Shown here in pieces: positions 29,654 to 38,360 of a stretch of 52,203 nt of DNA. The first letter of the stretch is position 1. Every line of letters starts with the position of its first letter. The notes below the pieces were generated by a model that saw only the letters and a program-made list of their open reading frames with translations, made no database searches and had not been told where the DNA came from. The translations under genes and the position numbers were made by a program. Source of the stretch: Candidatus Omnitrophota bacterium (lineage in GTDB: Bacteria > Omnitrophota > Gorgyraeia > Zapsychrales > Zapsychraceae); the NCBI GenBank assembly GCA_015232535.1, contig JADFZM010000002.1, positions 1 through 52,203 of the forward strand, in the 5' to 3' direction.

Positions 29654-29721
29654 TACAATTCGTCGTGTCCATAAATAGTAGAATTAGTACAAATAGTTTA
29701 GTCCCGATAGAGAGTACTTAT

Positions 29722-30390
29722 ATGTTCAATTTTATACTTTACTTTATACTCTTAATTTTAACCTTACTCCCATGCACAGCCCTGGCTGCTCAAGCAGAAT
29801 ATATCCCCATAGCCACATCTGCTTCTGAAGCGCAATCTGTTAAGAATAATCCTACGTTCAAGGAATTTGGAATCTTGACGAGCTATGGCACTGCAAAAGT
29901 AACAGAAAAGGATGATTATGTCACAATACCAATGTTTTTTCGCTTTGGGATTGATTGCGATAAGTTTGGGCTCGGTTATTCAGATTGGATCGAGCGGGGA
30001 GCGAAAGATCTTTTTCACAAAGACTTTCGCCCAAAGGGCACAACAGAGTTTTTGATAGAACCATTTCTCAGTTATGTCCCGAGCCCGGACAGTAACATGG
30101 AAGGCGGAATCATTCTTGCTTTTAAATATGACTGGCCCCTGACAGAAAAGTTTCATACTTACGTATGGAATGGTGGCGGGATAATGTATATTACTCAGCA
30201 TTTACGCGAACAATCAACTCAGTGGAATTTCACTCCGCAGATGGGCGGAGGCTTCAGCTATTTTCTGGATAAAAACAAAGCATTAAGCATTGAATATCGC
30301 CATCGCCATTTCTCAAATGCTAATAAAAGGTTACCAAATGACGGGATAAATCAGGGTTTTATATCAGTTGGCTTTTCATGGTTCTATTGA
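29722..30390 (+). CDS. Acyloxyacyl hydrolase / PagL-like lipid A 3-O-deacylase family
   Basis: Likely start at ATG 29722 followed by a signal peptide. Beta-barrel-like; C-terminal LSIEYRHRHFSNANKRLPNDGINQGFISVGFSWFY matches the PagL catalytic His-x-Ser-Asn region. Confidence 0.78.
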   Translation: MFNFILYFILLILTLLPCTALAAQAEYIPIATSASEAQSVKNNPTFKEFGILTSYGTAKVTEKDDYVTIPMFFRFGIDCDKFGLGYSDWIERGAKDLFHKDFRPKGTTEFLIEPFLSYVPSPDSNMEGGIILAFKYDWPLTEKFHTYVWNGGGIMYITQHLREQSTQWNFTPQMGGGFSYFLDKNKALSIEYRHRHFSNANKRLPNDGINQGFISVGFSWFY

Positions 30391-30397
30391 GGCTTAG

Positions 30398-31132
30398 ATG
30401 ACCGGATCAAAAAATAAACTGGCATTAATCATCGGTGGAAGTCGTGGTATAGGGCGAGCCATTGTTTTACGTTTGGCGCAGGAGGGCTTTGATATCTGGT
30501 TTACCTGCCGTTCTAATATGGAGGCGGCCCAAAAAGTTCAAGCGGAGGTCGAAAAGATCGGCAGGGAGTGCAGGGTCTTTTCTTTTGATATCGCTGATTA
30601 TAACGCGGTCAAGCTGGCTTTGGAAAAACAAGTTGATACGCGCGTTCCAGATGCCGTTGTTTACAACGCGGGCATTTCAAAGGATAACCTTTTTGTTTTT
30701 ATGACGAGAGAGGAGTGGGATTCGGTTTTACATACCAATCTGGATGGATTTTATCATGTAATGCATACAGTAATTTTCCCTATGTTGCGTGAGAAGAGGG
30801 GCAGAATCGTGATTATTGCATCTACATCTGGGGAGATTGGGCAGGCCGGACAGGTCAACTATTCGGCGTCTAAAGCCGGATTAATAGGAGCTGCCAAGGC
30901 TCTGGCGCGAGAAGTAGCGCGTAAAAATATTTTTGTAAATGTTGTGTCTCCCGGGGTCATAGAAACAGAAATGACCAAGGATCTTCCAAAAGACAAAATC
31001 CTTCCGTTGATCCCTTTGCAGCGTTTTGGTTCAGCCGATGAAGTCGCATCCATTGTGGCTTTTTTGTGTACAGAAAAGCACATGTATATTCATGGGCAGG
31101 TAATTGGCGTCAACGGCGGCCTTGCCATCTAA
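30398..31132 (+). CDS. 3-oxoacyl-ACP reductase (FabG/ApeQ-like SDR)
   Basis: ALIIGGSRGIGRAIVLRLAQEG; NAGISKDNLFVFMTREEWDSVLHTNLDGFYHV; YSASKAGLIG; VSPGVIETEMT. Confidence 0.94.
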   Translation: MTGSKNKLALIIGGSRGIGRAIVLRLAQEGFDIWFTCRSNMEAAQKVQAEVEKIGRECRVFSFDIADYNAVKLALEKQVDTRVPDAVVYNAGISKDNLFVFMTREEWDSVLHTNLDGFYHVMHTVIFPMLREKRGRIVIIASTSGEIGQAGQVNYSASKAGLIGAAKALAREVARKNIFVNVVSPGVIETEMTKDLPKDKILPLIPLQRFGSADEVASIVAFLCTEKHMYIHGQVIGVNGGLAI

Positions 31133-31149
31133 CGAAAGCTTTAAACTCC

Positions 31150-32652
31150 ATGGAAAGATATAATTCAATAATTGTTGGGAGCGGAATCAGTGGATTAACT
31201 TTGGCTTTACTTTTAGCTGCTAACGGACGCAAGGTTCTGCTGCTTGAAAAGGCCCCAATCATCGGCGGATGTTTGTCGCGTTTTTATAAGAAGGGAGTTC
31301 CTTTTGATACGGGATTTCATTTTACCGGAGGATTTGTTAAAAACAGAATAATGGAAGATATGCTCAGAGTTTTAGGCATTCGCGACAGCATTCATCCCAT
31401 TCTTCTTGATAAGGAAAGATCTAACCGATTTATTTTTGAAAATGAAGGCCTAAGCCTTGAAATGCCTGCCGGCTTAGAACAATGCTGTGCTAAACTTGAG
31501 AATTATTTTCCTGCACAACGTGTTGCCATAAGAAATTATTTTGAAATGGTTGAGCGGGTTATTCAGTCGACCCCGTCATTTGATTTACGCAAAATCTCTT
31601 TTTCTCCCGAACCCATTGAAGAAGATTACATTAGCCTTCAAAAAGTTTTAGATAGTCTTACCCAAAACCAAACGCTTAAAGCTGCCTTATCGGTTTATTG
31701 TATGTGTTATGGTACTAAGCCTTCTGAGATATCTTTTGCTAATCATGCGCGAGTGTCTATTGGTTTTTATGATTGTTTAACGCGAATAAAAGACGGGGGA
31801 GAAGCCTTTATTCGGGCTTTTTCTCAAGCGTTCAAGAATTATCCGATTATGATCCGGTGCAATACAACCATTCAAGAGTGTCTAGATATTCACGATGGCA
31901 TTGTTGGCCGCGTCCTTCTTTCTGATGGCGAAGAAGTTGCTTTTGATGAATGCATTTTTACCATTCATCCATTTGAAGTTTTGAAAATCATTCCGAAACA
32001 GCATTTTTCTAAAGCATTTTGGGAAAGAGTAGAGTCCTTCGAGCCCTCCAATGGTTTCTTTTCGGTATTTGGGGCAATTGAAGGAGAAAAGGTAGCTGAT
32101 AATTTTGAACCCTCCATCGTGTCGTTATTACCGCATTCTGATATTAATATTTTATTAGACCCTAAGTACATTGGTCCTCAAGCTTTAGCGATCTTTCAAA
32201 GCTTAGAATGCGCTAAGGATAAAACTTTTCATGTTCTTAATGCTTTTGAGCCATCTTTTTTTGAGCAAGTTGCTCCTTGGTCTAACTCAAAAGTCGGCCA
32301 TCGTCCGCAAGGATATACGGATTATAAGAAACAGCGTGTTCAAAGTATTTGCAATCGGATTCAAGGATTCTTTCCTGAATATAAGGATTCATTTCGAATG
32401 TATGACGCTGCCAGCATGTTGACGTTCCGTGATTATCTGTTTTCGCCTGATGGCAGTGCTTATGGGATAAAACAAAAAGTCGGACAATTTAATCTTTTTG
32501 GAAAATTACCTTTACGTAATCTTTATACTGCTGGGCAGAGCGCGGTTCTTCCCGGGATATTGGGAGCCATGTTGTCTTCTTTTGTTATTGCCCGGGCTCT
32601 CGTTGATAAAGATGCGTACAACAATTTTATAAATAAAAGTTTATGTCCCTAA
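31150..32652 (+). CDS. CrtI/CrtISO/RetSat-like FAD-dependent oxidoreductase
   Basis: Start at ATG 31150. NSIIVGSGISGLTLALLLAANGRKVLLLEKAPIIGGCLSRFYKKGVPFDTGFHF; C-terminal LYTAGQSAVLPGILGAMLSSFVIARAL. Confidence 0.88.
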   Translation: MERYNSIIVGSGISGLTLALLLAANGRKVLLLEKAPIIGGCLSRFYKKGVPFDTGFHFTGGFVKNRIMEDMLRVLGIRDSIHPILLDKERSNRFIFENEGLSLEMPAGLEQCCAKLENYFPAQRVAIRNYFEMVERVIQSTPSFDLRKISFSPEPIEEDYISLQKVLDSLTQNQTLKAALSVYCMCYGTKPSEISFANHARVSIGFYDCLTRIKDGGEAFIRAFSQAFKNYPIMIRCNTTIQECLDIHDGIVGRVLLSDGEEVAFDECIFTIHPFEVLKIIPKQHFSKAFWERVESFEPSNGFFSVFGAIEGEKVADNFEPSIVSLLPHSDINILLDPKYIGPQALAIFQSLECAKDKTFHVLNAFEPSFFEQVAPWSNSKVGHRPQGYTDYKKQRVQSICNRIQGFFPEYKDSFRMYDAASMLTFRDYLFSPDGSAYGIKQKVGQFNLFGKLPLRNLYTAGQSAVLPGILGAMLSSFVIARALVDKDAYNNFINKSLCP

Positions 32653-33875
32653 AAAGAGTTGTTATCACAGGAATAGGTGCAGTATCGCCATTAGGAAGCG
32701 ATTCTCTTGAAATGTCGCAAGGGCTTGAGGCTTCTCTTAGCGCCGTGCAATATATGGAAGGCTGGGATACTTATAAAGGCTTGAGGTGTCTTGTAGCTGC
32801 GCCGGCTAAGGCTAAAGATGAACATCTAATCCCGCGACAGAGCCGCAGGTCCATGGGCTCTATGAGCATTTATTCTGTTCAGGCCGCGCAAGAGGCATTG
32901 AATGACAGCGCGCTTCCAACAGAAATATTAAAGACAGGCCGAGTAGGCTGTATTATCGGTTCCACCATGGGAGGCGCTAAAAGCATTAATGATGTTTATG
33001 AAAATATGGCATCGCAAAGAGATTTAACGCAATTGACCTCGATGAAATTCTTTCAGTGCATGTCTCATACAGCAGCGTTGAATGTTTCCCAATATTTGGG
33101 TATTAACGGCGTTGTTATGGCGACTTCGGCGGCCTGTGCTTCAGGGCTTCAGGCGATTGGGACGGCGTATGATCTTATCCGCTTAGGTTCCCAAGATGTA
33201 ATTTTGTGCGGCGGGGCGGAAGAGCTTCATCCTACTGTTACAGCATCATTCGATATTTTGTTTGCCACTTCAACGAAATATAATGATCGCCCTCAACTAA
33301 CACCACGTCCTTTCGATGCCAATCGTGATGGGCTGGTCTGCGGCGAAGGCGCAGGAATTATTGTGATAGAAAGCTATGAACACGCAATGGCTCGTAGCGC
33401 AAAAATTCATGCAGAGATTATTGGGTATCAAACTTGTGCTAGCGGGTTACATATCAGTCAGTCGAGCAAGGAGGCTTTGGCCTCTTCCATGCGAGGAGCA
33501 TTAGCCGCGGCACAGATAAATTCTAAGGATATTGATTATATTAATGCCCATGCGACGGCAACGCTACAAGGAGACAAGGAAGAGGCGGATGCTATTCGGG
33601 AAATATTTGGAGATAAGGTCCCTGTCTCTAGCCTTAAAGGATATATGGGGCATACCTTAGGTGCTTCAGGCGGCCTTGAATTGATTGCCAGTTTGTTTAT
33701 GATGCGTTCCGGTCGGATTTATCCGACGAAGAATTTAGAAAATGTAGCCGATGATTGCCAGGGTATTTGGCATGTGCAAAAGCCATTAAAGCGACCGCTA
33801 AATTTTATTTTAAAAAACGCATTCGCACTCGGCGGAATTAATGCGTCGATAGTATTGAAAAGGTTGTCTCAATAA
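32643..33875 (+). CDS. Beta-ketoacyl-ACP synthase (FabF-like), catalytically intact
   Basis: Cys in TSAACASGLQAIG; His in INAHATATLQGD and SLKGYMGHTLGASGG. Confidence 0.93.
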   Translation: MSLKRVVITGIGAVSPLGSDSLEMSQGLEASLSAVQYMEGWDTYKGLRCLVAAPAKAKDEHLIPRQSRRSMGSMSIYSVQAAQEALNDSALPTEILKTGRVGCIIGSTMGGAKSINDVYENMASQRDLTQLTSMKFFQCMSHTAALNVSQYLGINGVVMATSAACASGLQAIGTAYDLIRLGSQDVILCGGAEELHPTVTASFDILFATSTKYNDRPQLTPRPFDANRDGLVCGEGAGIIVIESYEHAMARSAKIHAEIIGYQTCASGLHISQSSKEALASSMRGALAAAQINSKDIDYINAHATATLQGDKEEADAIREIFGDKVPVSSLKGYMGHTLGASGGLELIASLFMMRSGRIYPTKNLENVADDCQGIWHVQKPLKRPLNFILKNAFALGGINASIVLKRLSQ

Positions 33876-33900
33876 AATTAGTTGGATAAGGGAAGGAGAA

Positions 33901-34176
33901 ATGATGATCAAAGAAGAAGTCATAAAGAGAATTAATAAAGTCTTCGAGAAGGACTTTGAAATTGATCTGAAGAGGCTTAAGCCAGATGCGCAAATTTTTA
34001 ATGATTTAGGCCTCGATAGTTTGGATATTGTGGACCTGGTCGTGGCCCTGCAGAAAGAGTTCAGCGTTACTATCCGGGATGACGCGCGAGTTCGTAATAT
34101 CCGGACCCTTAATGACATTTATGATTTTATTCTTCTGCTGGGCGAAGAGAGAAAAAAGGAGAATATTAAGGAATAA
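33901..34176 (+). CDS. Acyl carrier protein
   Basis: DLGLDSLDIVDLVVALQKEF phosphopantetheine site. Confidence 0.93.
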   Translation: MMIKEEVIKRINKVFEKDFEIDLKRLKPDAQIFNDLGLDSLDIVDLVVALQKEFSVTIRDDARVRNIRTLNDIYDFILLLGEERKKENIKE

Positions 34177-34931
34177 TGTTGACGTTAAAAAAGTTAATCC
34201 TCAATACTGCTTTTTATCTTTTTTTCTTTTTGTTAACTATTCTTTATACCGTGGTTTTAACATTATTGATGATAGGGGTTAGAGTTCTTTCTTCTGATCA
34301 TGAGGTTAATAGGCAATTGCGTTTAGGCATTCGCTGGTATGGACGTATACTTATTTGGGTCTTGCCTCAGCCCTTTTTAAAGGTAAAATATACTAATAAA
34401 TCTCGTCAAGAAAATAAGGATTTACCTTGCATTGTCATTTGCAATCACCGGTCATCATCAGACCCATTTTTAATGGCTTGCCTATCATTTGACTTGATTC
34501 AGATCGTAAATAAATGGCCTTTTAGGATCCCGTTCTTAGGTTGGGTTGCGCGTTTGTCAGGATATTTGAGTGTGAATGAGATGTCGTTTGAGGAATTTAG
34601 ATATCGCTGTGGAAATATTTTAGATCAAGGCGTTTCTGTTGTGGCTTTTCCGGAAGGGACTCGCTCCGGATCTAGAGCAATGGGACAATTTCGCAGTGCG
34701 ACGTTTCGTATCGCGCTTGAGAAAAAAGTTCCGATTGTGCCGCTATGTATAACAGGCAATGAAGATAAACCCCTACGCGGTTCTTTTTGGCTGAATCCCG
34801 GCACGATCCTTATTCACAAATTGCCCCCAGTTCCATACGAAGAATTTAAGGATTTTAGTCCGTTTAAGCTTAAGAACTACATCCGAGATATTATTGAACG
34901 CGAAACAAAAGTAATGGATTCCCAGAAATGA
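34176..34931 (+). CDS. 1-acyl-glycerol-3-phosphate acyltransferase-like (PlsC family)
   Basis: IVICNHRSSSDPFLMACL (HxxxxD) and VVAFPEGTRSGS. Confidence 0.92.
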   Translation: MLTLKKLILNTAFYLFFFLLTILYTVVLTLLMIGVRVLSSDHEVNRQLRLGIRWYGRILIWVLPQPFLKVKYTNKSRQENKDLPCIVICNHRSSSDPFLMACLSFDLIQIVNKWPFRIPFLGWVARLSGYLSVNEMSFEEFRYRCGNILDQGVSVVAFPEGTRSGSRAMGQFRSATFRIALEKKVPIVPLCITGNEDKPLRGSFWLNPGTILIHKLPPVPYEEFKDFSPFKLKNYIRDIIERETKVMDSQK

Positions 34932-36223
34932 AATCATTTGAGCATTATCAAAAAAGTTCATTCTTAGAACTTAGTGCTAGGCAAAAAATACAAACTCAAT
35001 TATTACGTCAGCACATGACGTATTGTAATAAATCGTCTCCGTTTTATCGTCAACTTTTTAAAAAACATGGGGTGGTTCCCGAATCGGTCAATTTAGATAA
35101 TTTGCAGGATGTTCCATTTACGGATAAACATTGCTTGGAGCGTTCTAATAAATCATTTATAGCAGTTTCACAAGAAAGTGTAGCGGATATTGTCTTATCT
35201 AGCGGCACCACGGGCGCTCCGACAAAAATAGTTTATTCTCAAGGAGACCTGGAGCGATTAGCTTATAATGAACGTCAATCATTGGCGTCTTGCGGCCTAA
35301 ATGCTCACGATCGTGTTCTTTTAACCTGTACCATCGATCGTTGTTTTATTGCTGGATTGGCTTATTATTCCGGGGCAAGAGCTCTTGGGGCCGCATGCAT
35401 ACGCAATGGTTTAAATTCTCTGGAAAGCCACGCGGGAATTATCAAATTAATGAACCCGACTGTTATTGTTGGTGTCCCATCATTCTTGCGGAAACTGGGT
35501 AATTTTGTCTCGCATCAGAAGATTTCCGTCGCTAGCGTCAAGAAGCTTGTTTGCATCGGGGAGCCTTTAAGGAATATTGACATGCAAAAGTTGACACTTC
35601 TAGAAGATATCGAGAAAATCTGGAAAGCCAAAGCGTACTCAACTTATTCTTCCTCGGAAATAGTTACTACTTTTTGTGAATGCGAAAGACAAAATGGCGG
35701 GCATTTGCATCCGGAATTAGCAGTTGCTGAAATTGTGGATGAGAGAGGGCGCCGGGCTAGTGCAGGCGCTGCCGGAGAATTAGTGGTAACACCCTTAGGA
35801 ATTGAAGGAATGCCTTTAGTGCGTTTTCGCACAGGAGATATTAGCTTTATGATAGATGAGCCTTGCGCTTGTGGCCGTAAAAGTCCGCGCTTAGGGCCTA
35901 TCTTAGGGCGAAAAAAACAAATGCTTAAGATAAAAGGAACGACTGTTTATCCTTTGGCTGTTTTTTCTGCCCTTGATAATATCTCTGAGATAAGCGATTA
36001 TTTTATTACGGTATTTTCTCAGGATGCTCTTTCTGACCGATTGACAGTGACTGTTTCCTTGCGTTATTCCTGTTCAGTTCGTAGAATTAGTGAAGTTTTG
36101 GCTGCAAGTTTACGAGTAGCCCCGGAAGTTGTGATAGCTTCCGAAGAAGAAGTACGCCGTGTTGTTTATAATCCATCTTTACGGAAACCTGTTCGATTTT
36201 TTGATAGGAGAAAAAAGGTATGA
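34928..36223 (+). CDS. Phenylacetate-CoA ligase-like adenylate-forming enzyme (AMP-ligase)
   Basis: DIVLSSGTTGAPTKIVYSQGDL; MPLVRFRTGDISFM; CACGRKSPRLGPILGRKKQMLKIKGTTVYP. Confidence 0.88.
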   Translation: MKSFEHYQKSSFLELSARQKIQTQLLRQHMTYCNKSSPFYRQLFKKHGVVPESVNLDNLQDVPFTDKHCLERSNKSFIAVSQESVADIVLSSGTTGAPTKIVYSQGDLERLAYNERQSLASCGLNAHDRVLLTCTIDRCFIAGLAYYSGARALGAACIRNGLNSLESHAGIIKLMNPTVIVGVPSFLRKLGNFVSHQKISVASVKKLVCIGEPLRNIDMQKLTLLEDIEKIWKAKAYSTYSSSEIVTTFCECERQNGGHLHPELAVAEIVDERGRRASAGAAGELVVTPLGIEGMPLVRFRTGDISFMIDEPCACGRKSPRLGPILGRKKQMLKIKGTTVYPLAVFSALDNISEISDYFITVFSQDALSDRLTVTVSLRYSCSVRRISEVLAASLRVAPEVVIASEEEVRRVVYNPSLRKPVRFFDRRKKV

Positions 36224-37710
36224 GCACCTGTGGGAAAATCCCTAATCGATTCGAATTTTCTCAGCACGATATTGAAGAAGCGGTTCGCTCCGGTCAACTT
36301 TTATCTGCAGAGATAGAATTAAGCCTAAAATGCAATTTGCGCTGTCAATATTGCTATGTTTCTACGACAGCTGACCAGAACAATGAGCTTACGGGAAAAG
36401 AAATCCGCGATGTAATTCTTCAAGCGCATGATTTAGGTGCGCGTAAGATTATTATTCTTGGCGGAGAGCCATTAATTTATCCGCGAATTATTGAAAAAAT
36501 AGAATTCATTCGCGCTCATGGAATGCAGGTAGAATTATTTACTAATGGTCTTATGGTAACGCCTGCTATGGCGCGTCGATTATTTGAGCTTGGTGTAAAT
36601 GTTGTAATAAAAGTTAATTCTTTTAAAGATGACGTTCAAGATAAAATTGTTGGTATGCCGGGGGCTTCCAAAAAGATGAGGGCAGCGCTGGTGAACCTTA
36701 AGGGAGCAGGATACCCTTATGGAGCCGGATTCTTAGCCGTGAGCACAATTATTTGCCGGGAAAATTTTTCTGAACTTATAGATTTATGGGTTTGGATTCG
36801 AGACCAGGGAATTCTGCCTTATTTTGAAATCTTAACCCCTCAAGGAAGGGCTTCAGAGAATGATTGGCTTAATGTCGGGGCTGCCGATCTCGAAGATTTA
36901 TTTTATAAAATAAGTGAGATAGACCGAACACGTTATAACCAAATCTGGGATCCTCAGCCGCCTCTTGTCGGAGGGAAATGCTTGCGCCATCGTTTTTCTT
37001 GTTTAATCAATGCCCAAGGCTTTGTTATGCCGTGTGTCGGGGTAAACATTCCAATCGGAAATATTAGGGAGAAAAAACTCAAGGACATCCTAAGAGAAAG
37101 CGAGATTGTCCAAGATCTTAGATATTATCACGATAAAATTAAAGGACCTTGCGGCAAGTGCGACAAAGCCGATGATTGTTATGGTTGCCGAGGGGCTGCT
37201 TATCAATTGACTGGTGATTATTTAGCTTCGGACCCTTTATGTTGGAAGAATTTATCGCTTTCTGAAGATATTGCAAAGCTCCCTATTTTAGTTAATGAAT
37301 TTATTCCCCACGGAAAGCCCATGTGTTTGGTTGATCGCTTGATAAAGCAAGGGGAACGAAGCGCCGAAGTCGAGACCACAATAAGAAGAGATATGCCTTT
37401 TGTGGACGAAAATGGTTTATTAGAAGAGGTTGGATATTTAGAAATGATTGCCCAGGCCACTGCAGCTATGAGAGGGTTTAAGCAGTATGGGATAACGAGT
37501 AATAAGCAAGAGGGTTTTCTTTCAGGGGCAAAGGATTTTGAGATTTTTGAACGCGCACGCGTAGGAGATGTTCTCGTTACGTCTGTATTTAAATATGCCA
37601 AATTTGAGGATATTGGTGTCATTAAGGGAACTATCCACCGCGGATCTTCTTTGCTAGCGCAGGGTGAGATAAAAGTTTGGCAGAAGTCAGCCAAGGAGAA
37701 AATAGCATGA
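36220..37710 (+). CDS. Fusion protein: radical SAM/SPASM domain plus C-terminal hotdog 3-hydroxyacyl-ACP dehydratase (ApeI/ApeP-like)
   Basis: N-term LSLKCNLRCQYCYVST; SPASM-like CLRHRFSCLINAQGFVMPCVGV..CGKCDKADDCYGCRGAAYQ; C-term FIPHGKPMCLVDRLIKQG...EEVGYLEMIAQATAAMRGF hotdog signature, all one uninterrupted ORF. Confidence 0.9.
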   Translation: MSTCGKIPNRFEFSQHDIEEAVRSGQLLSAEIELSLKCNLRCQYCYVSTTADQNNELTGKEIRDVILQAHDLGARKIIILGGEPLIYPRIIEKIEFIRAHGMQVELFTNGLMVTPAMARRLFELGVNVVIKVNSFKDDVQDKIVGMPGASKKMRAALVNLKGAGYPYGAGFLAVSTIICRENFSELIDLWVWIRDQGILPYFEILTPQGRASENDWLNVGAADLEDLFYKISEIDRTRYNQIWDPQPPLVGGKCLRHRFSCLINAQGFVMPCVGVNIPIGNIREKKLKDILRESEIVQDLRYYHDKIKGPCGKCDKADDCYGCRGAAYQLTGDYLASDPLCWKNLSLSEDIAKLPILVNEFIPHGKPMCLVDRLIKQGERSAEVETTIRRDMPFVDENGLLEEVGYLEMIAQATAAMRGFKQYGITSNKQEGFLSGAKDFEIFERARVGDVLVTSVFKYAKFEDIGVIKGTIHRGSSLLAQGEIKVWQKSAKEKIA

Positions 37711-38360
37711 TTAAAATATTCGTAACACTTTTAATATTCTTTCTTGGAAATGTTGTTCAATGTCAAGCCCAAAACTCCGATGAAGTAAAGGAGGTGCTTA
37801 CAAATATTACAAGCCAAATGGCGAATCTCAAGACCGTTCAAGCCGATTTCACTCAAGAAAAGAAGATGGCCGTATTTACTTCACCGATAATTTTGCGTGG
37901 AACATTGCTATGGGAAAAACCTGATTCCTTTGCTTGGCGAATTGTTTCTCCGATTCAGTATATAATTGTCATGCGGCAAGGAATCGCCCGACAATGGGAG
38001 GGGGAGCATAATACTATCCAAGAATTTCAAATGAGCTCCAATCCTGTCATGCGCGTAGCTTCTTCGCAATTGCAGAAATGGTTTGGCGGAAATTATCAGA
38101 AGCTTGCCACGGAATATGATGTTTCTTTGGCTGGCCGTCAGCCGTTAATTTTGGCTTGTGTGCCACATCAGGATAGCCCGGAATCCGGCGTGATTGCACG
38201 AATCTCGATACAGTTTCGAGAAGATTTGCGTTATATCGAACGAATTACAATTGAAGAAGTATCCGGAGATATAACAAATATCAAATTCGAAAATACACAT
38301 TTTAATTTGCCAATTTCAGAAGATAGTTGGCGTATAGGTTTGGTGAGCCCACATGTTTGA
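37707..38360 (+). CDS. LolA-like outer-membrane lipoprotein carrier protein (ApeL-like)
   Basis: Start at ATG 37707. Signal peptide, then LKTVQADFTQEKKMAVFTSPIILRGTLLWEKPDSFAWRI. Confidence 0.88.
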   Translation: MIKIFVTLLIFFLGNVVQCQAQNSDEVKEVLTNITSQMANLKTVQADFTQEKKMAVFTSPIILRGTLLWEKPDSFAWRIVSPIQYIIVMRQGIARQWEGEHNTIQEFQMSSNPVMRVASSQLQKWFGGNYQKLATEYDVSLAGRQPLILACVPHQDSPESGVIARISIQFREDLRYIERITIEEVSGDITNIKFENTHFNLPISEDSWRIGLVSPHV

